DNA of 64,000 nucleotides. It comes from Xanthobacter agilis (GTDB lineage: Bacteria > Pseudomonadota > Alphaproteobacteria > Rhizobiales > Xanthobacteraceae). The translations under genes were made by a program, and so were the position numbers. Shown here one piece after another: positions 1 to 8,952 of this stretch; position 1 is the stretch's first letter, and each line of letters starts with the position of its first letter. The notes beneath the pieces were generated by a model, which did no database searches, had not been told where the DNA came from, and worked only from the letters and a program-made list of their open reading frames with translations. Where the stretch lies: positions 1 to 64,000 of the forward strand of contig NZ_JABWGX010000016.1 of the NCBI RefSeq assembly GCF_021730435.1. The letters run 5' to 3'.

Positions 1-98
1 CCATGGACGAGCTCGAAGACATGCTCATGGAGCACGGCATCCTGAAGGCCGTGGACGAGAGCCAGGTCGGCAAGACCGCCTCAGAGCTCACCGCCTGA
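1..98 (+). CDS. nifH: Nitrogenase iron protein NifH, C-terminal fragment
   Basis: Only the last 31 codons from the first in-frame Met are visible (MDELEDMLMEHGILKAVDES... ending at TGA 96-98); the rest lies before the window. The acidic C-terminal helix with EDMLMEHG is typical of NifH. NifH is the homodimeric [4Fe-4S] ATPase that passes electrons one at a time to the MoFe protein. It is followed 75 bp later by nifD on the same strand, the conserved nifHDK order. Identification rests on the tail sequence plus context. The sigma-54/NifA promoter of the operon must lie upstream of the window. Confidence 0.9.
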   Translation, partial: MDELEDMLMEHGILKAVDESQVGKTASELTA

Positions 99-109
99 GC
101 ATGAAAATT

Positions 110-138
110 CCGGCCGGCTCGCGACGAGAGCCGGCCGG
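110..138 (+). other. Intercistronic hairpin between nifH and nifD
   Basis: An 11-bp perfect stem (CCGGCCGGCTC at 110-120 pairing with 128-138) encloses a 7-nt loop in the 75-bp nifH-nifD gap. No T-run follows, so it is not a classical terminator. Known precedent is that hairpins behind nifH stabilise or process the upstream message so that more Fe protein is made than MoFe protein. The role here is inferred. Confidence 0.7.
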
Positions 139-173
139 CTCGACGGCAACCCCAACGAGAGCGAGATTTCAAG

Positions 174-1679
174 ATGAGCTTGGCCGAAAAGCAGAGCGTT
201 GCTGAAATCAAGGCGCGCAATAAAGAACTCATCGCGGAAGTCCTCAAGGTCTATCCCGATAAGACCGCGAAGCGCCGCGCGAAGCATCTGAACGTTCATG
301 AGTCCGGTAAGTCCGACTGCGGCGTGAAGTCCAACATCAAGTCCATTCCGGGCGTGATGACCATCCGTGGCTGCGCCTACGCCGGTTCGAAGGGCGTGGT
401 GTGGGGTCCCATCAAGGACATGATCCACATCTCCCACGGCCCGGTCGGCTGCGGCCAGTATTCCTGGGCCGCCCGCCGCAACTACTACATCGGCACGACC
501 GGTATCGACACCTTCGTGACGATGCAGTTCACGTCCGACTTCCAGGAAAAGGACATCGTCTTCGGCGGCGACAAGAAGCTCGCCAAGATCATGGACGAAA
601 TCCAGGAGCTGTTCCCCCTCAACAACGGCATCACGGTTCAGTCCGAGTGCCCGATCGGCCTGATCGGCGACGACATCGAGGCGGTGTCGAAGGTCAAGTC
701 GAAGGAATATGACGGCAAGACCATCGTTCCCGTGCGGTGCGAGGGCTTCCGTGGCGTGTCCCAGTCCCTGGGCCATCACATCGCCAACGACGCCATCCGT
801 GACTGGATCTTCGACAAGCAGGATCCGAACCGGGTCGCGCCCTTCGAGTCTACCCCCTACGACGTCGCCATCATCGGCGACTACAACATCGGTGGTGACG
901 CCTGGTCGTCGCGTATCCTCCTGGAGGAGATGGGCCTGCGCGTGATCGCGCAGTGGTCGGGCGACGGCTCGCTGGCCGAGCTCGAGAACACCCCGATGGC
1001 GAAGCTGAACGTTCTCCACTGCTACCGCTCGATGAACTACATCTCGCGGCACATGGAAGAAAAGTTCGGTATTCCGTGGTGCGAATACAACTTCTTCGGC
1101 CCGTCCAAGATTGCCGAGTCGCTGCGCAAGATCGCCAGCTACTTCGACGACAAGATCAAGGAAGGCGCTGAGAAGGTCATCGCGAAGTACCAGCCGCTGA
1201 TGGACGCGGTGATCGCCAAGTACCGTCCGCGCCTCGAAGGCAAGACCGTGATGCTGTACGTGGGCGGCCTGCGTCCCCGTCACGTCATCGGCGCCTACGA
1301 AGACCTGGGCATGGAAGTGGTGGGTACCGGTTACGAGTTCGCCCATAACGACGACTATCAGCGCACCGCCCAGCACTACGTCAAGGATGGCACGATCATC
1401 TATGACGACGTGACCGGATACGAGTTCGAGAAGTTCGTCGAGAAGATCCAGCCCGACCTGGTCGGCTCTGGCATCAAGGAAAAGTACGTCTTCCAGAAGA
1501 TGGGCGTGCCCTTCCGCCAGATGCACTCCTGGGACTACTCGGGTCCGTATCACGGCTATGACGGCTTCGCCATCTTCGCCCGTGACATGGACATGGCCAT
1601 CAATTCTCCCGTGTGGAAGATGACCAACACCCCGTGGAAGAAGTCTCCGGCCAAGCCGACCCTGCTGGCCGCCGAGTGA
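174..1679 (+). CDS. nifD: Nitrogenase MoFe protein alpha chain NifD
   Basis: This 501-residue protein is full length for molybdenum NifD. It forms the alpha2beta2 MoFe protein with NifK and binds the FeMo-cofactor. P-cluster cysteines are visible at C67 ([10 protein letters not shown]), C93 ([10 protein letters not shown]) and C159 ([11 protein letters not shown]). The cofactor ligands are C283 (LHCYRSMNY) and H451 ([12 protein letters not shown]), and the substrate-channel histidine is in [10 protein letters not shown] near residue 201. These match the Azotobacter ligands Cys62/88/154/275 and His442 with a small offset. The ATG at 174 has only a weak purine-rich upstream sequence. nifK follows after a hairpin-containing gap. 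The spacing and residues indicate a Mo-type enzyme, not VnfD or AnfD. Confidence 0.98.
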   Translation: MSLAEKQSVAEIKARNKELIAEVLKVYPDKTAKRRAKHLNVHESGKSDCGVKSNIKSIPGVMTIRGCAYAGSKGVVWGPIKDMIHISHGPVGCGQYSWAARRNYYIGTTGIDTFVTMQFTSDFQEKDIVFGGDKKLAKIMDEIQELFPLNNGITVQSECPIGLIGDDIEAVSKVKSKEYDGKTIVPVRCEGFRGVSQSLGHHIANDAIRDWIFDKQDPNRVAPFESTPYDVAIIGDYNIGGDAWSSRILLEEMGLRVIAQWSGDGSLAELENTPMAKLNVLHCYRSMNYISRHMEEKFGIPWCEYNFFGPSKIAESLRKIASYFDDKIKEGAEKVIAKYQPLMDAVIAKYRPRLEGKTVMLYVGGLRPRHVIGAYEDLGMEVVGTGYEFAHNDDYQRTAQHYVKDGTIIYDDVTGYEFEKFVEKIQPDLVGSGIKEKYVFQKMGVPFRQMHSWDYSGPYHGYDGFAIFARDMDMAINSPVWKMTNTPWKKSPAKPTLLAAE

Positions 1680-1721
1680 TCGCGCGCGGGTAGCCACAGC
1701 TAGCCAAAGCTTGCCTTATCA

Positions 1722-1743
1722 CCCCTCCCGCACGCGGGAGGGG
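1722..1743 (+). other. Intercistronic hairpin between nifD and nifK
   Basis: A 9-bp perfect stem with a 4-nt loop (CCCCTCCCG at 1722-1730, CGGGAGGGG at 1735-1743) lies in the 112-bp nifD-nifK gap, about 50 bp before the nifK start. There is no following T-run. It is probably an mRNA processing or stability element; this is inferred from structure only. Confidence 0.65.
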
Positions 1744-1791
1744 CACCGGGGCGGGCATGTCGAGTTCAAGACCCACCATAAGGGGTTCGCT

Positions 1792-3351
1792 ATGCCACAA
1801 AATGCAGATAACGTGCTCGATCACTTCGAGCTTTTCCGTGGTCCCGAATACCAGCAGATGCTGGCCAACAAGAAGCGGCTGTTCGAGAACCCCCGCGATC
1901 CCGCCGAAGTGGAGCGGATCCGCGAGTGGGCCAAGACTCCTGAGTACCAGGAAAAGAACTTCGCTCGCGAAGCCCTGACCGTGAACCCGGCCAAGGCCTG
2001 CCAGCCGCTCGGCGCGGTGTTCGTGGCGGTCGGCTTCGAGAGCACGATCCCGTTCGTGCATGGCTCGCAGGGCTGCGTGGCGTATTATCGCTCGCACTTC
2101 TCGCGCCACTTCAAGGAGCCCACCTCCTGCGTGTCGTCGTCCATGACGGAAGACGCGGCGGTGTTCGGCGGCCTCAACAATATGATTGACGGTCTCGCCA
2201 ACACCTACAACATGTACAAGCCGAAGATGATCGCCGTCTCCACCACCTGCATGGCGGAAGTCATCGGCGACGACTTGAACGCGTTCATCAAGACCGCGAA
2301 GGAAAAGGGTTCGGTTCCGGCCGAATACGACGTTCCCTTCGCCCACACCCCGGCCTTCGTCGGCAGCCACATCACCGGCTACGACAATGCCATGAAGGGG
2401 GTTCTCGAGCACTTCTGGGACGGCAAGGCCGGTACCACCGAGAAGCTGGAGCGCGTGCCCAACGAGAAGATCAACTTCCTCGGCGGTTTCGACGGCTACA
2501 CCGTCGGCAACCTGCGCGAGATCAAGCGCATCTTCAACCTGATGGGCGTCGAGTACACCATCGTCGGTGACAATTCGGACGTGTGGGACACCCCGACCGA
2601 CGGCGAGTTCCGCATGTATGACGGCGGCACCACGCTGGAAGAGGCGGCCAACGCCATCCACGCCAAGGCCACCATTTCCATGCAGGAATACTGCACGGAG
2701 AAGACGCTGCCCTTCATCGCCAACCACGGCCATGAGGTGTTGGCGTTCAACCACCCGGTCGGCGTTTCCGCCACCGACAAGTTCCTGATGGAAGTCTCCC
2801 GCATCACCGGCAAGGAGATCCCCGAGGAACTCGCCCGCGAGCGCGGCCGTCTCGTCGACGCCATCGCCGATTCGTCCGCTCATATCCACGGCAAGAAGTT
2901 CGCCATCTATGGCGATCCGGACCTGTGCTATGGCCTGGCCGCCTTCCTGCTGGAGCTCGGCGCCGAGCCCACCACCGTGCTGGCCACCAACGGCAACAAG
3001 CGCTGGGAAGAAAAGATGCAGGCGCTCTTCGCGTCCTCGCCCTTCGGCGCGAACTGCAAGGTGTATCCCGGCAAGGACCTGTGGCACATGCGTTCGCTGC
3101 TCTTTACCGAGCCGGTGGACTTCCTGATCGGCAACACCTACGGCAAGTATCTGGAGCGCGACACGGGCACCCCGTTGATCCGTATCGGCTTCCCGATCTT
3201 CGACCGTCACCACCATCACCGTCGTCCGGTGTGGGGCTATCAGGGTGGCATGAATGTGCTCATCACCATCCTGGACAAGATCTTCGACACCATCGACCTG
3301 AACACCATCGTTCCGGCCAAGACCGACTATTCGTTCGACATCATTCGTTGA
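1792..3351 (+). CDS. nifK: Nitrogenase MoFe protein beta chain NifK
   Basis: The 519-residue product is the beta subunit of the MoFe protein. The P-cluster cysteines C70 ([10 protein letters not shown]), C95 ([10 protein letters not shown]) and C153 ([12 protein letters not shown]) fall at the same numbers as in Azotobacter NifK. That supports the ATG at 1792 over an in-frame ATG at 1711, which would add 27 residues unlike the family across the hairpin. The C terminus (TDYSFDIIR) is also typical. The gene lies between nifD and nifE in the conserved order. Confidence 0.98.
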   Translation: MPQNADNVLDHFELFRGPEYQQMLANKKRLFENPRDPAEVERIREWAKTPEYQEKNFAREALTVNPAKACQPLGAVFVAVGFESTIPFVHGSQGCVAYYRSHFSRHFKEPTSCVSSSMTEDAAVFGGLNNMIDGLANTYNMYKPKMIAVSTTCMAEVIGDDLNAFIKTAKEKGSVPAEYDVPFAHTPAFVGSHITGYDNAMKGVLEHFWDGKAGTTEKLERVPNEKINFLGGFDGYTVGNLREIKRIFNLMGVEYTIVGDNSDVWDTPTDGEFRMYDGGTTLEEAANAIHAKATISMQEYCTEKTLPFIANHGHEVLAFNHPVGVSATDKFLMEVSRITGKEIPEELARERGRLVDAIADSSAHIHGKKFAIYGDPDLCYGLAAFLLELGAEPTTVLATNGNKRWEEKMQALFASSPFGANCKVYPGKDLWHMRSLLFTEPVDFLIGNTYGKYLERDTGTPLIRIGFPIFDRHHHHRRPVWGYQGGMNVLITILDKIFDTIDLNTIVPAKTDYSFDIIR

Positions 3352-3359
3352 TGTTCTCG

Positions 3360-3386
3360 ACCCGGGCGGGCTCTCCCCGCCCGGGT
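3360..3386 (+). other. Intercistronic hairpin between nifK and nifE
   Basis: An 11-bp perfect stem (ACCCGGGCGGG at 3360-3370 with 3376-3386) and 5-nt loop start 9 bp after the nifK stop codon. The next bases are TCAAAG rather than a T-run, so it is a poor intrinsic terminator. It may cap nifHDK mRNA against 3' exonucleases and lower nifEN expression relative to nifHDK; this function is inferred. Confidence 0.7.
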
Positions 3387-3498
3387 TCAAAGTCGTGACC
3401 GCGAGCCGCTTCGGGGCCCCGCCCGGATCGACCCGACAGGGAGAATTTAAGGAAATTTCCCCCGATCTGACACAGCCCCTTTGTTGAAGGAGAGATCC

Positions 3499-5406
3499 AT
3501 GAGCTCGCTGTCCAACACGATTCAGGCCGTCTTCAACGAACCGGGGTGCGCGAAAAACCAAAACAAATCCGAGGCGGAAAAGAAGAAGGGCTGCACCAAA
3601 CAGCTGCAACCCGGCGGTGCCGCCGGCGGATGCGCGTTCGACGGCGCGAAGATCGCCCTTCAGCCCTTCACCGATGTCGCCCACCTCGTGCATGGCCCGA
3701 TCGCCTGCGAGGGCAATTCCTGGGACAACCGCGGCGCCAAGTCGTCCGGCTCGAACATCTGGCGCACCGGCTTCACGACCGACATCAACGAGACCGACGT
3801 GGTGTTCGGCGGCGAGAAGCGCCTGTTCAAGTCCATCAAGGAGATCATCGAAAAATACGATCCGCCGGCCATTTTCGTCTATCAGACCTGCGTCCCCGCC
3901 ATGATCGGCGACGACATCGACGCGGTCTGCAAGGCAGCGAAGGAAAAGTTCGGCAAGCCGGTGATCCCGATCAACTCGCCGGGCTTCGTGGGGCCGAAGA
4001 ACCTCGGCAACAAGCTGGCGGGCGAGGCCATTCTCGAGCATGTCATCGGAACTGAGGAGCCGGAATACACGACGCCGTACGACATCAACATCATCGGCGA
4101 ATACAATCTCTCCGGCGAGCTGTGGCAGGTGAAGCCGCTGCTGGACGAGCTTGGCATCCGCATCCTGGCCTGCATCTCCGGCGACGGAAAGTATAAGGAC
4201 GTGGCCTCTTCGCACCGCGCCAAGGCGGCGATGATGGTGTGCTCCAAGGCCATGATCAATGTGGCCCGCAAGATGGAGGAGCGTTACGACATCCCCTTCT
4301 TCGAGGGCTCCTTCTACGGCATCGAGGACTCTAGCGACTCTTTGCGTGAAATCGCGCGCATGCTCATCGAGAAGGGCGCCGATCCGGAGCTGATGGATCG
4401 CACCGAGGCCATCATCGCCCGCGAGGAGAAGAAGGCCTGGGACGCAATCGCCAAGTTCAAGCCCCGCTTCAAGGGTAAGAAGGTGCTGCTCATCACGGGC
4501 GGTGTGAAGTCCTGGTCGGTGGTGGCGGCGCTGCAGGAGGCGGGACTTGAACTGGTCGGCACCTCGGTCAAGAAGTCGACCAAGGAAGACAAGGAGCGCA
4601 TCAAGGAACTCATGGGGCAGGACGCCCACATGATCGACGACATGACGCCCCGCGAAATGTACAAGATGTTGAAGGACGCGAAGGCCGACATCATGCTTTC
4701 GGGCGGCCGCTCGCAGTTCATCGCGCTCAAGGCCAACATGCCGTGGCTCGACATCAACCAGGAACGCCACCACGCCTATATGGGCTATGTGGGCATGGTG
4801 AAGCTGGTGGAGGAGATCGACAAGGCGCTCTACAACCCGATCTGGGAGCAAGTCCGCAAGCCGGCGCCCTGGGAGGATCCCGCCAAGTCGTGGCAGGCCA
4901 AGGCGATCGCCGACATGGAGGCGGAAGCCGCCGCCCTCGCCGCCGATCCGGTCGCGGCGGAGAAGGCGCGGCGCGCCAAGAAGATCTGCAATTGCAAGAG
5001 TGTCGATCTCGGCACCATCGAGGATGCCATCGCCGCGCACGGCCTGACCACGGTGGACGGCGTGCGCGAGCACACCCATGCGTCGGGCGGCTGCGGCGCG
5101 TGCGCCGTGCGTATCGAGGACATCTTCGAGGCGGTGGCGGCCATGCCGGCCGGCGCGGTGGATGCCATCGTCGATCCGGTGGCGGCGGAAGCCGCGCGCC
5201 GGGCCAAGAAGGTGTGCAATTGCATGAGTGTGGACGTGGGCACCATCGAGGACGCGATCCGCGCCCAGGGGCTCACCTCGGTGGCGGAGGTGAAGACCCA
5301 CACCAAGGCGTCCGGCGGCTGCGGCAATTGCGCCGAACGCGTGGATGACATCCTGTCCAGCGTGAACGGCGGCTCGGCCCCGGACGCGCTGGTGGCGGCG
5401 GAGTGA
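3499..5406 (+). CDS. nifE: FeMo-cofactor scaffold protein NifE with two C-terminal BFD-like [2Fe-2S] modules
   Basis: NifE pairs with NifN as the scaffold on which NifB-co matures to FeMo-cofactor. The N-terminal ~470 residues are a normal NifE, with cluster cysteines near C45, C70 (GPIACEGNSWD) and C131 (QTCVPAMIGDD). At 635 residues it is far longer than the ~475 of Azotobacter NifE. The extra part holds two tandem units with the C-x-C...C-x2-C pattern of BFD/NifU-type ferredoxin domains: C497/C499/C532/C535 and C573/C575/C608/C611. Spacing is identical (33 from C499 to C532 and from C575 to C608) and the units repeat every 76 residues. The ATG at 3499 has an AAGGAG seven bases upstream; a TTG at 3481 is the alternative. 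nifN starts 10 bp after the stop. Confidence 0.96.
   Translation: MSSLSNTIQAVFNEPGCAKNQNKSEAEKKKGCTKQLQPGGAAGGCAFDGAKIALQPFTDVAHLVHGPIACEGNSWDNRGAKSSGSNIWRTGFTTDINETDVVFGGEKRLFKSIKEIIEKYDPPAIFVYQTCVPAMIGDDIDAVCKAAKEKFGKPVIPINSPGFVGPKNLGNKLAGEAILEHVIGTEEPEYTTPYDINIIGEYNLSGELWQVKPLLDELGIRILACISGDGKYKDVASSHRAKAAMMVCSKAMINVARKMEERYDIPFFEGSFYGIEDSSDSLREIARMLIEKGADPELMDRTEAIIAREEKKAWDAIAKFKPRFKGKKVLLITGGVKSWSVVAALQEAGLELVGTSVKKSTKEDKERIKELMGQDAHMIDDMTPREMYKMLKDAKADIMLSGGRSQFIALKANMPWLDINQERHHAYMGYVGMVKLVEEIDKALYNPIWEQVRKPAPWEDPAKSWQAKAIADMEAEAAALAADPVAAEKARRAKKICNCKSVDLGTIEDAIAAHGLTTVDGVREHTHASGGCGACAVRIEDIFEAVAAMPAGAVDAIVDPVAAEAARRAKKVCNCMSVDVGTIEDAIRAQGLTSVAEVKTHTKASGGCGNCAERVDDILSSVNGGSAPDALVAAE
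4981..5334 (+). repeat. Tandem 228-bp coding repeat encoding the two BFD-like modules of NifE
   Basis: The stretch beginning at 4981 and the one beginning 228 bp later at 5209 encode near-identical modules (AKKICNCKSVDLGTIEDAI versus AKKVCNCMSVDVGTIEDAI, then ASGGCGAC versus ASGGCGNC). They are joined by similar DPVAAE-rich linkers (residues about 485-491 and 561-567). The DNA is also similar between copies. An in-frame internal duplication is the simplest explanation. Confidence 0.85.
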
Positions 5407-5416
5407 GAGGCGCGAC

Positions 5417-6814
5417 ATGGCAAAGCTCGTTCCGACCAAGAAGGCCTGCGCGGTCAATCCCTTGAAGATGAGCCAGCCGATTGGCGGCGCGCTCGCCTTC
5501 ATGGGGCTGAGGGGCTGCATGCCGCTGCTGCACGGCTCGCAAGGCTGCACGTCGTTCGGCCTCGTGCTGTTCGTGCGCCACTTCAAGGAAGCCATTCCGC
5601 TCCAGACCACCGCCATGAGCGAGGTGGCAACGGTGCTCGGCGGGCTCGAAAACGTCGAGCAGGCGATTTTGAACATCTTTAATCGCACCAAGCCCGAGAT
5701 CATCGGCATCTGCTCGACCGGCGTCACCGAGACCAAGGGCGACGACGTGGACGGCTATATCAAGCTGATCCGCGCCAAATATCCACAATTGGCGGATTTC
5801 CCTCTGGTCTATGTGTCGACGCCCGACTTCAAGGATGCGTTCCAGGACGGCTGGGAGAAGACGGTCGCCAAGATGGTTGAGGCGCTGGTGAAGACGCCGG
5901 AACCGGGCGCTGCCAAGGACCCGGCCCGCATCAATGTGCTTCCCGGCTGTCACATGACGCCCGGAGACCTCGACGAGTTGCGGACGATCATCGAGGACTT
6001 CGGCCTCGTGCCGTCGTTTCTGCCGGATCTGGCCGGCTCGCTCGATGGACACATTCCCGACGATTTCACCCCGACGACCATCGGCGGCATTGGTGTCGAT
6101 GAAGTCGCGACCATGGGCGAGGCGGCATGGACCATCGGCATCGGCGCGCAGATGCGTCGTGCGGCCGAGGCCATGGAGAAGAAGACCGGCTCCAAGGCCC
6201 GCGTGTTCGAGCGCCTGTGCGGCCTCGCGCCCAACGACGACTTCATCATGTTCCTGAGCGAGGTGTCCGGACGGCCGGTGCCCCGCAAGTATCGGCGCCA
6301 GCGCGGGCAGCTGGTGGACGCGATGCTGGATGCGCACTTCCATCTGGGTGGCCGCAAGCTCGCCATCGGCGCGGAGCCGGATCTTCTATTTGATGTCGGC
6401 TCCATGCTGCACGAGATGGGGACGCACATCGTCGCGGCGGTGACCACCACCCAGTCGCCGGTGTTCGAGCGCCTGCCGACTGAAGAGGTTCTGATCGGCG
6501 ATCTGGAAGATCTGGAGACCCTGGCCAAGGCGCGCGGCTGTGATCTGTTCCTGACCCATTCACACGGGCGGCAGGGTGCCGAGCGGCTCGGCATTCCGTT
6601 CCATCGCATCGGCATGCCCATGTTCGATCGGCTGGGGGCGGGGCACCAGCTCTCGGTCGGCTATCGCGGCACCCGCGACCTCATTTTCACCCTCGCCAAC
6701 CTTGTCATCAAGGATCACGAGGACAACCACGAGCCCACCCCCGACACTTGGCGCCCCGGCGCCGAGGGTCATGGCCACGAAACTGGCACGACTTCTGCAG
6801 CGACCCACCATTAA
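5417..6814 (+). CDS. nifN: FeMo-cofactor scaffold protein NifN
   Basis: The 465-residue NifN is the beta-like partner of NifE in the alpha2beta2 scaffold complex. The N terminus KKACAVNPLKMSQPIGGALA and the downstream LHGSQGCTSFGLVLFVRHF are NifN hallmarks. C44 in GSQGC corresponds to one of the NifEN cluster ligands and C11 lies where NifK has Cys70. A His-rich tail (GHGHETGTTSAATHH) is unusual but of unknown meaning. It starts 10 bp after nifE and is followed 24 bp later by nifX, so it is in the same transcript. Confidence 0.96.
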   Translation: MAKLVPTKKACAVNPLKMSQPIGGALAFMGLRGCMPLLHGSQGCTSFGLVLFVRHFKEAIPLQTTAMSEVATVLGGLENVEQAILNIFNRTKPEIIGICSTGVTETKGDDVDGYIKLIRAKYPQLADFPLVYVSTPDFKDAFQDGWEKTVAKMVEALVKTPEPGAAKDPARINVLPGCHMTPGDLDELRTIIEDFGLVPSFLPDLAGSLDGHIPDDFTPTTIGGIGVDEVATMGEAAWTIGIGAQMRRAAEAMEKKTGSKARVFERLCGLAPNDDFIMFLSEVSGRPVPRKYRRQRGQLVDAMLDAHFHLGGRKLAIGAEPDLLFDVGSMLHEMGTHIVAAVTTTQSPVFERLPTEEVLIGDLEDLETLAKARGCDLFLTHSHGRQGAERLGIPFHRIGMPMFDRLGAGHQLSVGYRGTRDLIFTLANLVIKDHEDNHEPTPDTWRPGAEGHGHETGTTSAATHH

Positions 6815-6838
6815 GAAGAACATAGAGGCGAAAGCATC

Positions 6839-7234
6839 ATGAAAGTCGCATTTGCTACGCAGGATATGAAGCGCGTCGACGCGCATTTCGGGTGGGCCAA
6901 GCACATCGCCATCTATGAGGTGAACCCGGACGATCACCATTTCATCGAGTCCATCGAGTTCGACGGCGACCTCAAGGAAGATGGCAACGAGGACAAGCTG
7001 GCCCCGAAGATCGAGGCCATCAAGGATTGTGCGATTCTGTACGTTGCCGCCATCGGCGGCTCCGGCGCGGCACGGGTGGTGGCGAACAACATCCATCCGA
7101 TGAAGGTGAGCCAGCCGGAAGAGATCGAGGATCTGATCGACAAGCTGTCTGAAGTGTTGAAGGGCAACCCGCCGCCCTGGCTCCGTAAGGTGCTGAACAA
7201 GGGCAAAGAACGCAACTTCGATTTCGAGGACTGA
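6839..7234 (+). CDS. nifX: Nitrogenase cofactor carrier protein NifX
   Basis: The 131-residue product has the NifX/NifY dinitrogenase-cofactor-binding fold signature: [18 protein letters not shown] at the N terminus and [15 protein letters not shown] around residues 62-76. NifX binds NifB-co or the VK-cluster and shuttles it to NifEN. It lies directly after nifN and 10 bp before a DUF269 gene, the usual nifENX-DUF269 arrangement. The conserved N terminus supports the ATG at 6839. Confidence 0.95.
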   Translation: MKVAFATQDMKRVDAHFGWAKHIAIYEVNPDDHHFIESIEFDGDLKEDGNEDKLAPKIEAIKDCAILYVAAIGGSGAARVVANNIHPMKVSQPEEIEDLIDKLSEVLKGNPPPWLRKVLNKGKERNFDFED

Positions 7235-7244
7235 GGACGCACCC

Positions 7245-7718
7245 ATGGCCGAAGCAATTGCAGACACCGTCGAGGCGGTCCCCGCCGAAGAGACTCTTTT
7301 CGTCAAGGAGCTCATCAAGGTCTGGCGCGCGCAGGACACCCACGGGGCGTGGGAAAGCAAGAAGGACCTCGATCTGATCGAGCCTTATATCCTCGACAAG
7401 GAAGCGCGCCGCGCCCTGCCGATCATCGGCGATCCGGACCCGGAAACCATCTGGCGCATGGAGCTGTTCTTCAATGCGGTGTGCCTACTCATCGAGCGGG
7501 AAACGCGGGTGATGATCTCGCCGATGCTGAAGATGAGTCACGAGGGCTTTGGCCGCATGGTGCTCATCGGCGGTCGCCTGATCGTGGTGAACAAGCAGCT
7601 CCGCGACGTCCATCGCTTTGGCTTCGATAATCTCGGTAAGCTGGCGGAAGAGGGTTCAAAGTATGTCGCCTCGGGCGTCGAGATGATCCAGAAGTTCCCC
7701 GAAGTGGCCAACTACTGA
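7245..7718 (+). CDS. NifX-associated nitrogen fixation protein (DUF269)
   Basis: This 157-residue protein matches the DUF269 family that is almost always encoded next to nifX. Typical parts are [19 protein letters not shown] near the N terminus and the segment [20 protein letters not shown] around residues 108-127. No catalytic motif or cysteine cluster is visible and the biochemical role is unresolved. It begins 10 bp after nifX and ends 7 bp before the next small gene, so it is tightly coupled in the operon. Confidence 0.93.
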   Translation: MAEAIADTVEAVPAEETLFVKELIKVWRAQDTHGAWESKKDLDLIEPYILDKEARRALPIIGDPDPETIWRMELFFNAVCLLIERETRVMISPMLKMSHEGFGRMVLIGGRLIVVNKQLRDVHRFGFDNLGKLAEEGSKYVASGVEMIQKFPEVANY

Positions 7719-7725
7719 GGCGATC

Positions 7726-7926
7726 ATGAGCGACATCGATGCCCTGAAGGCGGAACTCAAGAAGCTGTCGGCCAAGGCGACCCAGGCCAAGATGGATCTT
7801 CATGACCTTTCCGAGGAGCTGCCCATCAATTGGGAGCAGATCCCGGCGGTGGCGAAGAAGGCGCATGAGGCCTTTTCGGAGCTGGAAAAAAAGCGCGCCG
7901 AACTGAAGGCCCTCGAAGCGGCGTGA
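7726..7926 (+). CDS. Small helical nif-associated protein (DUF683/CCE_0567 type)
   Basis: A 66-residue protein (MSDIDALKAELKKLSAKATQ...) made almost entirely of charged heptad-like helix, with a conserved-looking centre DLSEELPINWEQIPAVA. It resembles the short helical-hairpin proteins of the DUF683/CCE_0567 family found downstream of the DUF269 gene in many diazotrophs. The function of the family is not established. Its position, 7 bp after DUF269 and before fdxB, makes co-expression with cofactor-assembly genes nearly certain. Confidence 0.88.
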   Translation: MSDIDALKAELKKLSAKATQAKMDLHDLSEELPINWEQIPAVAKKAHEAFSELEKKRAELKALEAA

Positions 7927-7990
7927 CGGCGGGCCGCATGATGCCGGCGGCCGGTGACGCGCCGCCCGAACCTCGAAAGGTCGTTTCCCT

Positions 7991-8284
7991 ATGTCTAACG
8001 AAACCCGAGATGGTCGAGCTTGGCAGCCAGACTACCTGCTCGATATCGATGCCGGAAAATGTATCGGTTGCGGGCGCTGCTTCAAGGTCTGCGGCCGGGA
8101 TGTGATGACGCTGAAGGGTATCAATGAGGATGGCGAAGTGGTCAGCCTCGATGATGATGAGGATGATGAGGTCGAGAAGAAGGTCATGGTGATGAACGAC
8201 ATGGGTGCCTGCATCGGCTGCGGTGCTTGCGCGCGTGTTTGCCCTGCCAACTGCCAGATCCACGGGATGGAAAAGGCGGCCTGA
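7991..8284 (+). CDS. fdxB: nif-specific ferredoxin III, 2x[4Fe-4S]
   Basis: The 97-residue ferredoxin has two [4Fe-4S] motifs: C24/C27/C30/C34 (CIGCGRCFKVCGR) and C74/C77/C80/C84 (CIGCGACARVCPANC, with an extra C88). The first lacks the usual proline after the fourth cysteine. An acidic insert (SLDDDEDDE, residues 52-60) separates them, as in nif-linked ferredoxin III (FdxB). It probably supplies electrons for cofactor synthesis rather than for bulk nitrogenase turnover; this is inferred from context. nifQ follows 14 bp downstream. Confidence 0.93.
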   Translation: MSNETRDGRAWQPDYLLDIDAGKCIGCGRCFKVCGRDVMTLKGINEDGEVVSLDDDEDDEVEKKVMVMNDMGACIGCGACARVCPANCQIHGMEKAA

Positions 8285-8298
8285 TCGGAGGTGCGGCG

Positions 8299-8952
8299 AT
8301 GACGGCAGAAGAGGTCTACGACCAGCTCATCTCGACGCCGGGTCCCGTCGATTGCGACGCTTTCGACCGGCACGTCATCGCCGCCATTCTCTCGCTCGCG
8401 GTGGCCGAGGGGGCGGCGTCCGGGCAGGGGCCGCTCGAGGGCATCGGGCTCTCGGCGGATGAACTGGAGAGTGTGCTCTTCTTCTGGTTTCCGGCGGCGG
8501 CGCATGCGACGGCGTGGTGCGATGCCTCGCGTCCGGTGATCGATAAGGAAGAACAGTCGGTTCGCGACATTCTGGGCATGTATTGCTCGCAAGGGGACGC
8601 ACTGGAGCGTACGCTTGGCGCCATGATTGCGCGGCGCTGCAAGTTCCCGCATCATCTGTGGCAGGATCTCGGCTTGCGCAATCGCACCGAGTTGTCATCG
8701 CTGATGAAGCGCCATTTCGCGCCGCTGGCCCAGAAAAACCGTAACGACATGAAGTGGAAGAAGTTTCTCTACCGCATGGTGTGCGGATCGGAGGGCTTCA
8801 CCTTGTGCACCGCGCCGGTGTGCGCGGAATGCGATGACTTTCACGTCTGCTTCGGTGCGGAAGATGGTGAATCCCGGCTGGCCTGGATGCGCAACGGACG
8901 CGCTCCGGCGGCGAACGAGAATGAGACGGAGCTCCCCGCAGCCGCGGAATAG
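8299..8952 (+). CDS. nifQ: Molybdenum-donating protein NifQ
   Basis: The 217-residue product ends with the NifQ signature C-x4-C-x2-C-x5-C (C170, C175, C178, C184: CTAPVCAECDDFHVC). NifQ is an Fe-S protein that delivers molybdenum as a Mo-Fe-S cluster to NifEN/NifH for FeMo-cofactor synthesis. The ATG at 8299 follows a GGAGGTG ribosome-binding site at 8287-8293; longer in-frame extension into fdxB is unlikely to be translated. It appears to be the last gene of the nif transcript because a 630-bp non-coding stretch follows. Confidence 0.95.
   Translation: MTAEEVYDQLISTPGPVDCDAFDRHVIAAILSLAVAEGAASGQGPLEGIGLSADELESVLFFWFPAAAHATAWCDASRPVIDKEEQSVRDILGMYCSQGDALERTLGAMIARRCKFPHHLWQDLGLRNRTELSSLMKRHFAPLAQKNRNDMKWKKFLYRMVCGSEGFTLCTAPVCAECDDFHVCFGAEDGESRLAWMRNGRAPAANENETELPAAAE

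Noticed and set aside
3461-3498. A sigma-54-like element (GACACAGCCCCTTTGTT) before nifE
   Set aside because: The -24 GG is GA and the spacing to the -12 element is wrong, so it cannot be called a -24/-12 promoter.
1600-5736. A 1378-codon open frame on the minus strand across nifK and nifE
   Set aside because: It is antisense to confirmed nif genes and rich in Ala/Arg/Gly/His/Val, the pattern of an antisense frame in GC-rich coding DNA; no family similarity.
7923-8105. A 60-codon frame between the DUF683 gene and fdxB
   Set aside because: It overlaps the 5' end of fdxB in another frame, has no ribosome-binding site and matches nothing.
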